Below, in pieces: positions 9,047-18,649 of a stretch of DNA of 64,000 nt. The DNA is taken from positions 786,001-850,000 of the forward strand of contig NC_010830.1 in NCBI RefSeq assembly GCF_000020565.1, given 5' to 3'. A program made the position numbers and the translations under genes. A model generated the notes under the pieces. That model was given only the letters and a program-made list of their open reading frames with translations. It was not told the DNA's origin and did no database searches. How positions within the stretch are numbered: position 1 is the first letter of the stretch; every line of letters begins with the position of its first letter. This DNA is from Candidatus Amoebophilus asiaticus 5a2. Lineage in GTDB: Bacteria; Bacteroidota; Bacteroidia; Cytophagales; Amoebophilaceae.

Positions 9047-9970
9047 CTATATATGTTTGCGGCCTCCTAATTTCTTTAACATAATAACTACTAAGCAACC
9101 TAAACTAATGCACAGGAATGCTTGTAAAATATGTGGATCTTTTTGATAAACAACTTGAAAATCCATAGGAGATATATTCTTTTCTACCATTATACTGTTA
9201 GCTGTATTTACCGCAGGCACAAGTGCTTTCCAGGGCCAGGTTTTAGGAATAGAGCCAAGCATAAACCCAGCTAAGAGTGCTATAGTATATCCTGTATAGG
9301 TACGTAGTAATAAAAATATGAATTTAGAAAAGGTAAGTAATCCTAGTAAACCACCTAATAGAAACACAGTTAGTATAGGCCAATCAAATTTTTCAAGAGC
9401 TTCTAACATGTAAGCATATTTACCTAGTATAAGCAATATAAAGCTTCCTGAAATGCCTGGTAAAATCATGGCGCACATGGCTATGCCACCTGCTATAAAA
9501 ATAAACCAGAGTGCATTAGAACTGGTAAGAGGAGTAATTTGGGTAATATAGTATGCTAAAAAGGCTCCGATACTACTAAGTAATAAAGTTAAGAGACTGA
9601 TTCTTTTTATTTGCTGATATACAACGATAGAAGATATAATACTAAGTCCCCAGAAAAATGACCAAATTTCTATAGGATGTTCAGCTAGTAAATAGCGGAC
9701 TAAGCGTACTGTAGTAAGTAAGCTAACAGTAATTCCTAAACCTAAGGGTAACAAGAAGTTTCCATGTATATGGTGCCAGAACAACTTCCATTTACAAGTT
9801 CTAAATAAATAAAATGCAGTTTTATTAAATGAATGTATGGCCCCTAATAGTTGTGTATATATACCAGTTAGCAAAGCAATAGTACCGCTCGATATACCAG
9901 GAATTACATCAGCTGTACCCATACTGACGCCTTTTAGAAACAATAGAGAATAGTGTTTTAGATTTTTCAT
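9047..9970 (-). CDS. DUF368 membrane protein (candidate polyprenyl-phosphate transporter, PopT-like)
   Basis: This is a polytopic membrane protein of 307 residues with about eight hydrophobic segments. The N-terminal GVSMGTADVIPGISSGTIALL and a second internal MILPGISGSFILLILG are the paired signature of DUF368. The family has been linked to recycling of the undecaprenyl-phosphate carrier lipid across the cytoplasmic membrane (PopT), alongside the DedA-type UptA proteins. That role is family knowledge and is not shown by this sequence. It lies 57 bases downstream of the miaB start on the same strand as miaB, engB and degP. Confidence 0.85.
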   Translation of the reverse strand: MKNLKHYSLLFLKGVSMGTADVIPGISSGTIALLTGIYTQLLGAIHSFNKTAFYLFRTCKWKLFWHHIHGNFLLPLGLGITVSLLTTVRLVRYLLAEHPIEIWSFFWGLSIISSIVVYQQIKRISLLTLLLSSIGAFLAYYITQITPLTSSNALWFIFIAGGIAMCAMILPGISGSFILLILGKYAYMLEALEKFDWPILTVFLLGGLLGLLTFSKFIFLLLRTYTGYTIALLAGFMLGSIPKTWPWKALVPAVNTANSIMVEKNISPMDFQVVYQKDPHILQAFLCISLGCLVVIMLKKLGGRKHI

Positions 9971-10211
9971 GGAGTGAATTCTATAGGAGGTAAATAATCT
10001 AAATGATGTGCAAAGTTAGTAAAAAGTGTTGTTACTTAAAATGTGTAATATCTTACCCTATATAGTATCATGGAGAACGTAAACCGTTTAAGTAACCTTT
10101 GAGAAGCTTATATGGGTAGATTTAAGTAAATGTTTAATTGTAATATTTTAGTATGAACTTTTTATAAGTTTTTTAGAGTGGGGTGCTTCTTAGATCTTTA
10201 TAGAATTTTTT

Positions 10212-10943
10212 GGTATTGTTAAATTAAGATAGGCAGCTGATTATTTAGCTTGGCCATTAGCAGGTTGAGCGATTTTTCTATCATGTGCACCTGTTTGCTA
10301 TAGCATTTTCCTTTACGCTTAAATCTTGCTAAATAGTGCCTAATTAAGCTATTATATCCTTCCACTGTATAAGTTTCTGATTTGCTTTGTCGGTGTTTAT
10401 CTTTTGGAATAAACTGCTGGTAGCTTTTCCAATAATCACTACAATACAGCTTGCCTATATCCTTGACGCGCTCCCATAACTTCAGTCCGGTTTGTGTCGA
10501 GCGATCTCCACACACATATGATATAAAACGCTTGCTCAATCTATCAACAGCTATCCATATCCAGCAGTAGACTTTTTTGAACCCACATATGTGTGTATTT
10601 CATCCATCTCGACTATATCTACTTGATCTTGTCTTTCTGGTAAACTTACTTGATCTCCACATGCTTTTACCCATTGATAGACTGTTCCATAGCTTATGTT
10701 GAGTATACGGCCTATAGCTCGAAATCCTAATCCTTCTAAGTATAATTGCAACGCTTTTCGCTTAGTATATACAGGTTTAACATCTGATTTGTGACTAACT
10801 GTGTAACGGAAACGGCAACTTTTACACTGGTAGCGCTGTCTACCTCTAACAATTCCATCTTTACAGCTTTGAGTATTATTACATCGAGGACAATTCATAC
10901 TTTTTCCTCTAACTTACTAATCCTATCCCAATTTAACAATACC
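10212..10943 (-). mobile_element. IS1-family insertion sequence, copy 2 (intact, with 8-bp target duplication)
   Basis: This 732-bp element is almost identical to the one at 5451-6181. Its terminal inverted repeats are 10212-10233 and 10922-10943 (20 of 22 matching). It is flanked by the direct repeat AATTTTTT at 10204-10211 and 10944-10951. The target repeat differs from that of copy 1, so the two copies are independent insertions, both into T-rich sites and in the same orientation. Confidence 0.92.
10219..10898 (-). CDS. IS1-family transposase, copy 2 (InsA/InsB' made by frameshift)
   Basis: The organisation is that of copy 1: an InsA-like frame (10898 to 10551) with a CPRC...CKSC zinc finger and EMDEIHTYVG, then a downstream frame to 10219 with CSDYW and TVEGYN. 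The A6 slippery run on the coding strand is at 10573-10578, just before the first-frame stop. There are a few substitutions against copy 1, for example Arg instead of Pro in CRFRYTV and VYTKR instead of LSTKR; the downstream frames have the same protein sequence. Both copies look able to make a complete transposase. Confidence 0.9.
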
Positions 10944-11100
10944 AATTTTTTAATAGCTTTTAGCCTTGCTAGCAATTAACTAATGGTTTATCATTTGGGT
11001 TGATTATGGCTTTTGGATAGTAAGTTAGAAGTGGCAAACAATTCTTATTCATGTAATATTGCCAAAATGTTCCTCCTCATACCGTCTACCAAATGAAAGT

Positions 11101-11733
11101 TTACAATTCTCTGTTTAAAGCTGTTAGCCGAGGTTGTTGATAGCCGGCTACTATTTGTCCTATACAATTTAGTGCTTCTATTTTCCCAGCTTGATTTTTG
11201 GAAGAAGTAACAACATAGTTAAGGGATTCTTTAGTACTTGGTGCAAGTGTTCGTTTAAAGGTCGCCAGCTGGTTTACCACCTGTTGTTTAGATATTTTAT
11301 CAGCCTTGGTGAGCACAATAGCAAAAGGTATATCATTATCAATTAGAAAATTAATAAAAAGTAAATCTATTTTTTGAGGTGGTAATCGGATATCTAACAA
11401 TACAAACAGGCAAGCTAAATTTTCCCTATATAGCAAGTATTGGTTTACCATCTTATTCCATCCTATGCGTTGGGTTTTGCTAGCTTGTGCCCATCCATAG
11501 CCAGGTAAATCCACCAAATAATATTTTTGATTAACCAAGAAATGGTTAATAAGTTGAGTTTTTCCTGGACGAGCAGATGTTTTAGCAAGCTTCTTTTGCC
11601 CTAAAATCATGTTGACCAGGGAAGACTTGCCAACGTTTGAGCGACCAATAAAGGCTATTTCTGCCTTATCAGCAGGCGGACATTTTTTATAGGTTGCACT
11701 GCTAGTAACAAAAATAGCCTCTTGGATATGCAT
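11101..11733 (-). CDS. engB: Ribosome-biogenesis GTP-binding protein EngB/YsxC/YihA
   Basis: A 210-residue small GTPase needed for assembly of the large ribosomal subunit. The G motifs are clear: GRSNVGKSS (G1), a switch region ending [21 protein letters not shown] (G3), LTKADK (G4) and VVTSSKN (G5-like). The N-terminal [25 protein letters not shown] matches the family leader. It lies 15 bases downstream of the HtrA gene stop on the same strand, so the two are probably co-transcribed. Confidence 0.95.
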
Positions 11734-11748
11734 CAGTATATAAATAGG

Positions 11749-13260
11749 TTATAGATCGCCCCAACCTATTCCATAGTAAGCTTTTGTGCCATTAGGATAA
11801 ATACCTTCTATCAGGATACCTCCTTTTTTACTATTGAGTATGGTTGCTAACTGATCTAAGGTTTCAATAGGTTCTTTATCAATTGCGACAACAATAAAGC
11901 CTTTCTTGATGCCTGCTTGCTGCCATTTACCTGTTTTAATTCCCTTAATCTGTACACCTGCTTTAAGGCCTAGCTTTTGCTTGGTAGCTTGGTCTAGGGG
12001 TTCAAAGGTAGCGCCTTCTACTTCTATACTACCTTGCCCATGTACAATTTTAATTTCATTTAAAGCATTTTTAAGGGTAACTGTAATATTAATTTCTTTT
12101 CCTTTTCTATCTATCAACACATTTACTTTATCGCCTGGCTGGTAGTGAGTAAGATGTTCATGTAACTGAGCTAAATTCTTAATTTTCGTATTATTAATAG
12201 CTATAATAATATCGCCTTCTTTTAAACCTGCTTCAGCAGCAGCACTACGTTCAGAGAATCCATTTACGTAAACACCATCAAACCGTTTTAATTTCTTTTC
12301 TTCTACTAGGTCTGCATTTACATCCAAAGGAAATATACCTAATATAGCACGTTGTACAGTTCCATACTTTTTTAGATCGCTAATAATACGTTGTACAATA
12401 GAGCTGGGGATAGCGAAAGAATAGCCAGCAAACGCACCGGTAGGTGTAGAAATAGCTGTATTGATGCCTACTAGCTCACCTTGTAGGTTAACAAGTGCAC
12501 CACCACTATTTCCTTTATTAACAGCCGCATCTGTTTGAATAAATGCTTCAATTTTTATGCCACCTCCTGATCTAGCTATATCAGCTCTTCTAGCTTTGGC
12601 ACTCACGATCCCTTTGGTAACCGTAGAAGTTAGGTTAAAAGGGTTACCTACAGCTAGCACCCATTCACCTACTTGAAGCTTATCAGAATCTCCAAATACT
12701 AAGAAGGATAACTTTTTTTCTTCTATTTTTAAGAGCGCTAAGTCAGTGTCAGGATCAGTGCCTACCACTTTGGCAGTATACCTGCGGTTATCATCTAATG
12801 TTACTTCAATTTGGTCAGCCTTATCTATAACATGGTTATTAGTAACAATATATCCGTCTTCACTAATAATAACACCAGAACCAAAAGCTGCACCAGGCTG
12901 TGTTTTATATTCTTTAGGGCCTAATTCAAATCCTTCTCCAAGAAAATCTTTAAATAGTTCCTCTATAGGGCTAGTACCTCTACGCATAATTTTAGCTTCA
13001 TACTTAGCTGTGATATGTACTACAGCAGGTGTAGCTTTTTGCGCTGCAGAAACGAAGTTAGGAGTTTCTGGCGCTATTGGAGTTGTGGGAACAGTAAGCT
13101 GAGTAAGCTGTATAGAATGCTGTTGGTTAGTAGCCGATCGCTTACCAATTGGTTGGTTTCTATTAGAATTAAATAATGAGTATAAACTTAATGTGATTGC
13201 ACACAGGATCACAACCAACGAAATAATGTAAAGATTCTTTTTTTGTTTTTTGTAGGGCAT
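11749..13260 (-). CDS. degP: HtrA/DegP-type periplasmic serine protease
   Basis: The protein has 503 residues. An N-terminal hydrophobic segment (about 10-30) anchors it or acts as a signal peptide. A trypsin-like domain follows with His143 (NNHVID), Asp173 (DPDTDLALL) and Ser252 (GNSGGAL), then two PDZ domains (about 300-395 and 405-500; GVYVNGFSERSAAAEAGLKEGDII and a second GVQIKGIKTGKWQQAGIKKGFI-type repeat). It degrades or refolds damaged envelope proteins. It is divergent from cysS across a 346-bp AT-rich gap. Length and triad are complete. Confidence 0.94.
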   Translation of the reverse strand: MPYKKQKKNLYIISLVVILCAITLSLYSLFNSNRNQPIGKRSATNQQHSIQLTQLTVPTTPIAPETPNFVSAAQKATPAVVHITAKYEAKIMRRGTSPIEELFKDFLGEGFELGPKEYKTQPGAAFGSGVIISEDGYIVTNNHVIDKADQIEVTLDDNRRYTAKVVGTDPDTDLALLKIEEKKLSFLVFGDSDKLQVGEWVLAVGNPFNLTSTVTKGIVSAKARRADIARSGGGIKIEAFIQTDAAVNKGNSGGALVNLQGELVGINTAISTPTGAFAGYSFAIPSSIVQRIISDLKKYGTVQRAILGIFPLDVNADLVEEKKLKRFDGVYVNGFSERSAAAEAGLKEGDIIIAINNTKIKNLAQLHEHLTHYQPGDKVNVLIDRKGKEINITVTLKNALNEIKIVHGQGSIEVEGATFEPLDQATKQKLGLKAGVQIKGIKTGKWQQAGIKKGFIVVAIDKEPIETLDQLATILNSKKGGILIEGIYPNGTKAYYGIGWGDL

Positions 13261-13606
13261 AACTCAAGTGTATTAAGATTGTACTTAATTTCAAAAATAA
13301 GAAACTATTAAAAAAAGAGAAACAACCATATGTTTATTTCTACAATTGTATACAAATATTTTAAGTAAATGCTATATACATAGCACATAGATCTGACTTC
13401 TTCAATTATCTTAGCATACTTAAATGTAATACTAAGTATATATAGAAGTTTAAAATAAGTATTTTTTATCAATGTAAGTAAGCTTATACTAATATAATTT
13501 ATATAGCTGTTGTACTGTACATCAGTTATATATGCTTGCTAATTACGAATTGTATGAAAGATATATAATTTATCTGTTATAAAATAGTAACCCTTTATTG
13601 TATTAT
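13261..13606. other. Intergenic region between degP and cysS
   Basis: An AT-rich gap between divergent genes, which should hold promoters for both. A TATTTTTG, fitting the Bacteroidota -7 consensus TANNTTTG, lies on the minus strand at 13299-13292 upstream of degP, but its -33 partner is not convincing. I see no frame, RNA or strong hairpin. Confidence 0.3.
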
Positions 13607-15094
13607 ATGCACAATTCTTTACAAGTTTATAATTCACTAACTCGTCAGCAAGAAACTTTTACACCCACTAATCCCCCCTATGTAGGTATGTATGTTTGTG
13701 GGCCTACTGTATATGGTCCAGCGCACTTAGGACATGCACGTTGTTATGTTACGTTTGATGTAATACAGCGTTATTTAACGCATTTGGGTTATCAAGTTAG
13801 GTATGTAAGAAACATTACGGACGTAGGCCATTTGGAAAGGGATGCTGATGAAGGAGCAGATAAGATAGCCAAGCAAGCATCTTTAGAAAATGTAGAACCT
13901 ATGGAGGTTGTACAACGCTATATGAATAGCTTTCATAGGGATATGGCTTTGCTTAATGTGCAGCCACCTAACATTGAACCACAGGCTAGTGGCCATATAC
14001 CGGAGCAGATTCGTATGATTCAAGAAATTATGAATCAGGGGTTGGCTTATGAAGTAAATGGTTCTGTCTATTTCAACATCATGGCTTATCGAGAAAAATA
14101 CCATTATGGAAAATTATCTGGTAGAAATATTGACGATCTGTTGGCTGGTACACGCGTTTTAGCAGGGCAGCAGGAGAAAAAATTTCCTTTAGATTTTGCC
14201 CTATGGAAAAAAGCTAATAATACGCATATTATGCGCTGGCCTTCTCCATGGGGTGAAGGATTTCCAGGTTGGCATATAGAATGTACAGCCCTTGCTACCA
14301 AGTATTTGGGGAGTTGTTTCGATATTCATGGAGGTGGTATGGACCTGTTGTTTCCGCACCATGAGTGTGAATTAGCACAATCGCAAGCAGCCCAACACAC
14401 AACATTGGCTAAGTATTGGTTGCATAATAACTTGGTTACTATCAATGACCAGAAGATGAGTAAATCCTTAGGGAATTCTATAACTTTAGACGAGCTTTTC
14501 CAAGGTATCCATCCTTTGTTGGATCGAGCTTATAGTCCTATGGTATTACGCTTTTTTATTTTGCAAGCACATTATAGAAGTACTTTGAGTTTTACAAATG
14601 AGGCTTTGCAGGCTGCTGAGAAAGGTTATCTGAAACTTATCAATGGGCTAAAAACTACTAAGGATATGAAGTATGCACCAATAGGTTTAGGAAATGTAGA
14701 TGAGGCTATGGTTGCACAAGTAGAAAAACATATGGCAGCTTGTTATCAGGCCATGAATAATGATTTTAATACTGCCAAATTAATAGCAGAATTGTTTCAT
14801 TTGCTCAAATTTATCCATGCGTTGGCGTATAGGCAGGTGGATTTTTATAAGTTGGGCGAGAAGGTTTTTGAAACGTTAAAGAAAACATATATATATATAT
14901 TAGAAGACATATTAGGCTTGCGAGAAGATTATAAAGCGGTACCTGCTGATTTGTTATCAGTTATATTAAAAGTATACAGCCAAGCAAAACAGCAAAAAAA
15001 TTATGAACAAATAGAAATGCTTAGGGCCGAACTCAGAGTATTAGGTATTATAGTGCAAGATACCACAAGAGGAGTAGAATGGAGCCATGCTTAG
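13607..15094 (+). CDS. cysS: Cysteinyl-tRNA synthetase
   Basis: A class I aminoacyl-tRNA synthetase that charges tRNA-Cys. It has the HIGH-type motif in GPTVYGPAHLGHAR, the zinc-site region (FDIHGGGMDLLFPHHECE) and KMSKSLGN. The C-terminal anticodon-binding region is complete. I prefer the ATG at 13607 (protein starting MHNSLQVYNS, 495 residues) to the in-frame TTG at 13598, because it is a standard codon and fits the family start; no ribosome binding site helps to decide. Its substrate, tRNA-Cys, is encoded at 44950-45020. Confidence 0.96.
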   Translation: MHNSLQVYNSLTRQQETFTPTNPPYVGMYVCGPTVYGPAHLGHARCYVTFDVIQRYLTHLGYQVRYVRNITDVGHLERDADEGADKIAKQASLENVEPMEVVQRYMNSFHRDMALLNVQPPNIEPQASGHIPEQIRMIQEIMNQGLAYEVNGSVYFNIMAYREKYHYGKLSGRNIDDLLAGTRVLAGQQEKKFPLDFALWKKANNTHIMRWPSPWGEGFPGWHIECTALATKYLGSCFDIHGGGMDLLFPHHECELAQSQAAQHTTLAKYWLHNNLVTINDQKMSKSLGNSITLDELFQGIHPLLDRAYSPMVLRFFILQAHYRSTLSFTNEALQAAEKGYLKLINGLKTTKDMKYAPIGLGNVDEAMVAQVEKHMAACYQAMNNDFNTAKLIAELFHLLKFIHALAYRQVDFYKLGEKVFETLKKTYIYILEDILGLREDYKAVPADLLSVILKVYSQAKQQKNYEQIEMLRAELRVLGIIVQDTTRGVEWSHA

Positions 15095-15116
15095 CATAAC
15101 CCTACAAACAGAAATG

Positions 15117-15770
15117 TTATATAACAGCTTTGTTGTGATGGATATTAAAATAGAGGCAACAGGTAGTAAGCGCACATGAGCTACACTTTGGTTTTCGAGC
15201 TAAGCAGGTATACCTTCCATGTATAACAAGCCAATGGTTGAGCTTGCCTATATATATATCAGACAGGTTTTGTACTAGCTGCTTTTCTATGGCAAGAGGT
15301 GTTTTTGCTTTATCGTCTACTAACCCTATTCTTTTGGAAACACGCATTACATGGGTATCTACGCCTAAGGTAGGCGTATTATATAAAACAGCAGCAATCA
15401 CATGAGCTGATTTTCTACCTACTCCAGCTAAAGTTTTTAAAGATTCTACATCTTCTGGAACTTGCCCTTGGAATTTCTCTACAATGTCTTGTGCAGCTTT
15501 AATCAGGTACTTGGTTTTATTGTTTGGATAAGAAATGGATTTAATGTAGGGAAAAACTTCTTCAAAGGTACTGTAAGCTAATTCTATAGGCGTAGGAAAT
15601 GCTTCGAAAAGTTGAGGAGTTACTAGATTAACGCGCTTGTCTGTACATTGTGCACTTAAAACGACAGCAATCATCAACTGAAAAGCATTTTCATAATGTA
15701 ACTCTGTTTTAATTTCAGGTTCTCTAGTAAAGTAAGCTATAACTGCATTATAACGTTCTTCTTGTATCAT
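15117..15770 (-). CDS. nth: Endonuclease III (DNA glycosylase/AP lyase)
   Basis: A 217-residue base-excision-repair enzyme that removes oxidised pyrimidines. Visible features are the helix-hairpin-helix LAGVGRKSAHVI with the catalytic Lys, the catalytic Asp in LGVDTHVMRVSKR, and the C-terminal [4Fe-4S] cysteine cluster in RYTCLARKPKCSSC...CC. Length is typical. It converges on cysS, whose stop lies about 20 bases away, and is divergent from gatC. Confidence 0.95.
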   Translation of the reverse strand: MIQEERYNAVIAYFTREPEIKTELHYENAFQLMIAVVLSAQCTDKRVNLVTPQLFEAFPTPIELAYSTFEEVFPYIKSISYPNNKTKYLIKAAQDIVEKFQGQVPEDVESLKTLAGVGRKSAHVIAAVLYNTPTLGVDTHVMRVSKRIGLVDDKAKTPLAIEKQLVQNLSDIYIGKLNHWLVIHGRYTCLARKPKCSSCALTTCCLYFNIHHNKAVI

Positions 15771-16082
15771 AATAATTCAATCTTTAGTAACGTCCATTTC
15801 TAAAGGCTAAGGAAATTTTCGTTAAATTAGTGAAATACACCATTTTACAACTATATAAGGCTAATAAAATAGAACTTATCAATATCTATTGATACAAATA
15901 ATCTGATTTTATAACATCTCTTTTAGAATAGTAATATTTGTGAGCTAGTAAAGAGTAAATGATTTTTGTTATTTATTAAAAGCGGTATACTTGCTTAATT
16001 TTCTAGATACACCGATATACCTAATATATGGTTTTGTAATCTAGGGAACTAACTGTAGTTTTACAAACCTAAATTTAGAATT
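15771..16082. other. Intergenic region between nth and gatC
   Basis: A 312-bp AT-rich stretch between divergent genes. It must contain their promoters, but I see no convincing -33/-7 pair, frame, RNA or strong hairpin. Confidence 0.3.
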
Positions 16083-16382
16083 ATGGACAAACAATTGCTT
16101 GATAAACTCATGCGTATGGCTAAATTGGATTTGCCTGAAGAAGAACAAAGGGAGATGAGTATTGACTTAGATAAGATTTGTGGTTGGATTGAAAAATTGC
16201 AGGAAGTAGATACAGAAGGCGTGGAGCCTTTAACTACTTTGGCTTTAGAACCTCCTACTTTGAGAGAGGATATTCCACAACCACCGCTCAACCATGAGAA
16301 AGCACTATCTACTTCTAAGTACAGTGACTCAAACTATTTTAGAGTACCCAAGGTAAAAGATGCTAGTAAGCTTGTTTCATAA
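16083..16382 (+). CDS. gatC: Asp-tRNA(Asn)/Glu-tRNA(Gln) amidotransferase subunit C
   Basis: GatC is the small subunit of the GatCAB amidotransferase, which converts misacylated Glu-tRNA(Gln) or Asp-tRNA(Asn). At 99 residues it has the usual length. The N-terminal helix (LLDKLMRMAKLDLPEEE) and the central VDTEGVEPLTT and LREDIPQP segments are family hallmarks, as is the C-terminal YFRVPKV. GatA and GatB are not in this window. A flippase-like gene starts 11 bases after its stop and is probably in the same operon. Confidence 0.93.
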   Translation: MDKQLLDKLMRMAKLDLPEEEQREMSIDLDKICGWIEKLQEVDTEGVEPLTTLALEPPTLREDIPQPPLNHEKALSTSKYSDSNYFRVPKVKDASKLVS

Positions 16383-16393
16383 TAATTATATCA

Positions 16394-17470
16394 ATGGAAA
16401 TAGATAACAAGAAGGTTTTTAAAACTCTTAATATCAACAAAATATGGGTGCCACTTCTATTAGGGCTAGGTGTAACCTTGTATCTTTTTAGTACAGACCC
16501 AGATATGAAGCTAGGACAATTGAGCCTGATTAAACAAAGTAATTGTCTGTATGTACTGTTGGCTATATTAGTAGTTATGTTACGGGACCTGGGATATGTT
16601 TACCGTCTTCGTATACTCACCCATAAAAATTTATCTTGGCTGGCTTGCCTATATGTGATTATCCTTTGGGAGTTTTCTTCAGCTGTTACACCGTCAGTAG
16701 TAGGGGGTACGCTGGTTGCTGTGTTCTTACTATTCAAAGAAGGCATAACGCTGGGTAAGTCTCTTGCTTATGTAATGCTAACGGCTACTTTTGATAATCT
16801 GTTTTTCATTGTAATGGCACCTTTAGGGCTTTTAAATGCGCGTAGCTATTTGGCCGAATCTACAAATGCTGTATTAACACAGTGGGGCGGAGGAATTAAT
16901 GTTGTCTTTTGGCTAAGCTATACGCTTATTGTTGCTTATACAGCACTAATGACATTTGCACTATTTGTTAAGCCAGTCTTTTTCAAGTGGCTTTTAGTAA
17001 AAATTACCAGTATAAAATTTTTAAGGAAATGGCAAGAATCAGCTGCTAGGCAAGGTGATGATATTATTTTAGCATCGCAGGCACTCAGTGGGGAGAAATG
17101 GTCTTATTGGGTTAGAATAGGCATAGTTACCTTCTTTGTATGGATTGCACGTTATAGTGTACTTAACCTGCTTATAGCTGCTTATAGGCCAGTAAGCTTA
17201 GTAGAGCACATGGTTATCTTTGGTAAGCATATAATTATGTGGGTTATTATGCTTATTTCTCCTACGCCAGGTAGTAGTGGAACAGCAGAATTCTTCTTTA
17301 AACAGCTATATGGAGGTTTGCTCGGAGAATATGTGTTGATTACTGCTATTGTTTGGAGAATTATTACCTACTATTTCTATCTCATTTTAGGAGTAATTGT
17401 TTTGCCAAAGTGGCTAAAAAGGGTGTTTGTGAAAAAGAACGTTAGCACAATTAAATCTTATGAATATTAG
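16394..17470 (+). CDS. Lysylphosphatidylglycerol synthase TM-region / UPF0104 flippase-like protein
   Basis: A 358-residue integral membrane protein with about eight hydrophobic segments. The order of segments and the motifs EFSSAVTPSVVGGT in the middle and SPTPGSSGTAEFFF near the end match the UPF0104 (YbhN/AglD-type, flippase-like) family related to the membrane half of MprF. There is no soluble aminoacyl-transferase domain, so it should not modify lipids by itself. The substrate is unknown. Confidence 0.8.
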   Translation: MEIDNKKVFKTLNINKIWVPLLLGLGVTLYLFSTDPDMKLGQLSLIKQSNCLYVLLAILVVMLRDLGYVYRLRILTHKNLSWLACLYVIILWEFSSAVTPSVVGGTLVAVFLLFKEGITLGKSLAYVMLTATFDNLFFIVMAPLGLLNARSYLAESTNAVLTQWGGGINVVFWLSYTLIVAYTALMTFALFVKPVFFKWLLVKITSIKFLRKWQESAARQGDDIILASQALSGEKWSYWVRIGIVTFFVWIARYSVLNLLIAAYRPVSLVEHMVIFGKHIIMWVIMLISPTPGSSGTAEFFFKQLYGGLLGEYVLITAIVWRIITYYFYLILGVIVLPKWLKRVFVKKNVSTIKSYEY

Positions 17471-17816
17471 ATATTGATATTGAATACCTGATAGAAAGAT
17501 GCCTACAGTTAAGTTGGAACAAAGTAAAACTAGAATCTTTACTTTGTGAATATTAATGGAAAATTGATAAAAACGTTTAGTATACACCAAGCATAGCACT
17601 TCTAACAGCTATAACTAGTAGGTATATTTTTATTAGTCAGTTAGTAGGCAGTATAATAATTCCTAAATTCTTATTCTTTTCTCAAAGATAAAACTTATGG
17701 ATAGGTATGGTGCAGGAGTTCCTTATATAAGGAATAGGACTATTACAATTATTAAGGTTTTTTTATTTATTTTGATCTAGTAAAATAAAAACTCCTTTTT
17801 GTATATCTGAAAATAT
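17471..17816. other. Intergenic region between convergent genes
   Basis: A 346-bp AT-rich gap between convergent genes. It contains a perfect 16-base palindrome, TTCCTTATATAAGGAA, at 17719-17734, and a T7 run further on (from 17758). The palindrome has no loop and no adjacent T-run, so I do not call it a terminator. No frame is supported. Confidence 0.3.
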
Positions 17817-18488
17817 CTAAGAATTTTTGGTTAATCCTTTGCCATCTAATTCATAGGCTATATTAAGCCAATGCTTTACTTCTTCATCAATTTCAGTTAA
17901 CTGTGTAAGGGGGATACGGTGAGTAATTCTATCGTTTTTTTCATAACCACCTGTACTAATTAGTCTAGAAGGTGTTTCCATGTTACCGAGAGCTAGTCCA
18001 AGATCAATACGATTGCGGGTTGTAGGCTTAATTTGTGCAAACACATGATTACGATACAAAGGGACAATTGTTTTACAGGGACATGCTTTTACATCCTTTC
18101 CAAGTTTATAGCTAATTGATAAGAGTATTTCATAGATAGGATGTAAGCTTTCCTTTGGACCTGAAAACATAGCATCAACATATCCTTGAGCAGCTTTTAG
18201 GTATGCTGTAGGGTCACCATCTCCCCATCCTTGGCCCTCGGCACGTTCAGCAATTAATGACGCAGCAATTATGCCAAATTCAAACTCCCTTTTTAGCCAA
18301 TCTCTTCGTTCTGCACGCGTTTTAAGATTAGATTGCTGCACTAGCTCAACCCACTCCTCGAGCGTTTTTCCTGTTTTTTCTTTCAAGCTAGCAGTCCAAA
18401 TCTGTAACCTTCGGACTACTGGATGAATCCCATATATGAATTTACTTTTTGTGCTTGTATTTAATACCGGTTGGATGAGGTGTGCCAT
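17817..18488 (-). CDS. DUF4287/DUF5655 domain protein
   Basis: A soluble protein of 223 residues. The N-terminal half contains KTGKTLEEWVELVQQSNLKT followed by RRDWLKREFEFG, the pattern of DUF4287. The C-terminal half (from about 125) has HPIYEILLSISYKLG and KTIVPLYRNHVFAQIKPTT, which matches DUF5655. The function of these domains is not established; they often occur together in bacteria. It stands alone between the flippase-like gene and yebC. No signal peptide is seen. Confidence 0.75.
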   Translation of the reverse strand: MAHLIQPVLNTSTKSKFIYGIHPVVRRLQIWTASLKEKTGKTLEEWVELVQQSNLKTRAERRDWLKREFEFGIIAASLIAERAEGQGWGDGDPTAYLKAAQGYVDAMFSGPKESLHPIYEILLSISYKLGKDVKACPCKTIVPLYRNHVFAQIKPTTRNRIDLGLALGNMETPSRLISTGGYEKNDRITHRIPLTQLTEIDEEVKHWLNIAYELDGKGLTKNS

Positions 18489-18649
18489 AATCTATTCTTA
18501 GTAAATACTTATTTTGAGGTAGTAAAAAGATACTCTTTACTAAAGTCAATTTAGAGCCCTTATAGAATTCTATTTAAACATAACATAATAAATGGGATAC
18601 TTATAAGAGCTCTATTGGTATAAACTAATGTGCTAAATGAAGCTTTATG

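Noticed and set aside
5451-10943. Composite transposon with IS1 at both ends carrying miaB and DUF368
   Set aside because: Each IS1 has its own exact 8-bp target repeat, and the outer flanks (GTTATTTT and AATTTTTT) differ. This shows two independent insertions.
12746-13102. 118-codon frame opposite the HtrA gene
   Set aside because: It overlaps the catalytic domain of a full-length protease and has no family features.
17719-17734. Perfect palindrome TTCCTTATATAAGGAA as a terminator
   Set aside because: No loop and no adjacent T-run. It could be a protein site, but nothing else supports that.
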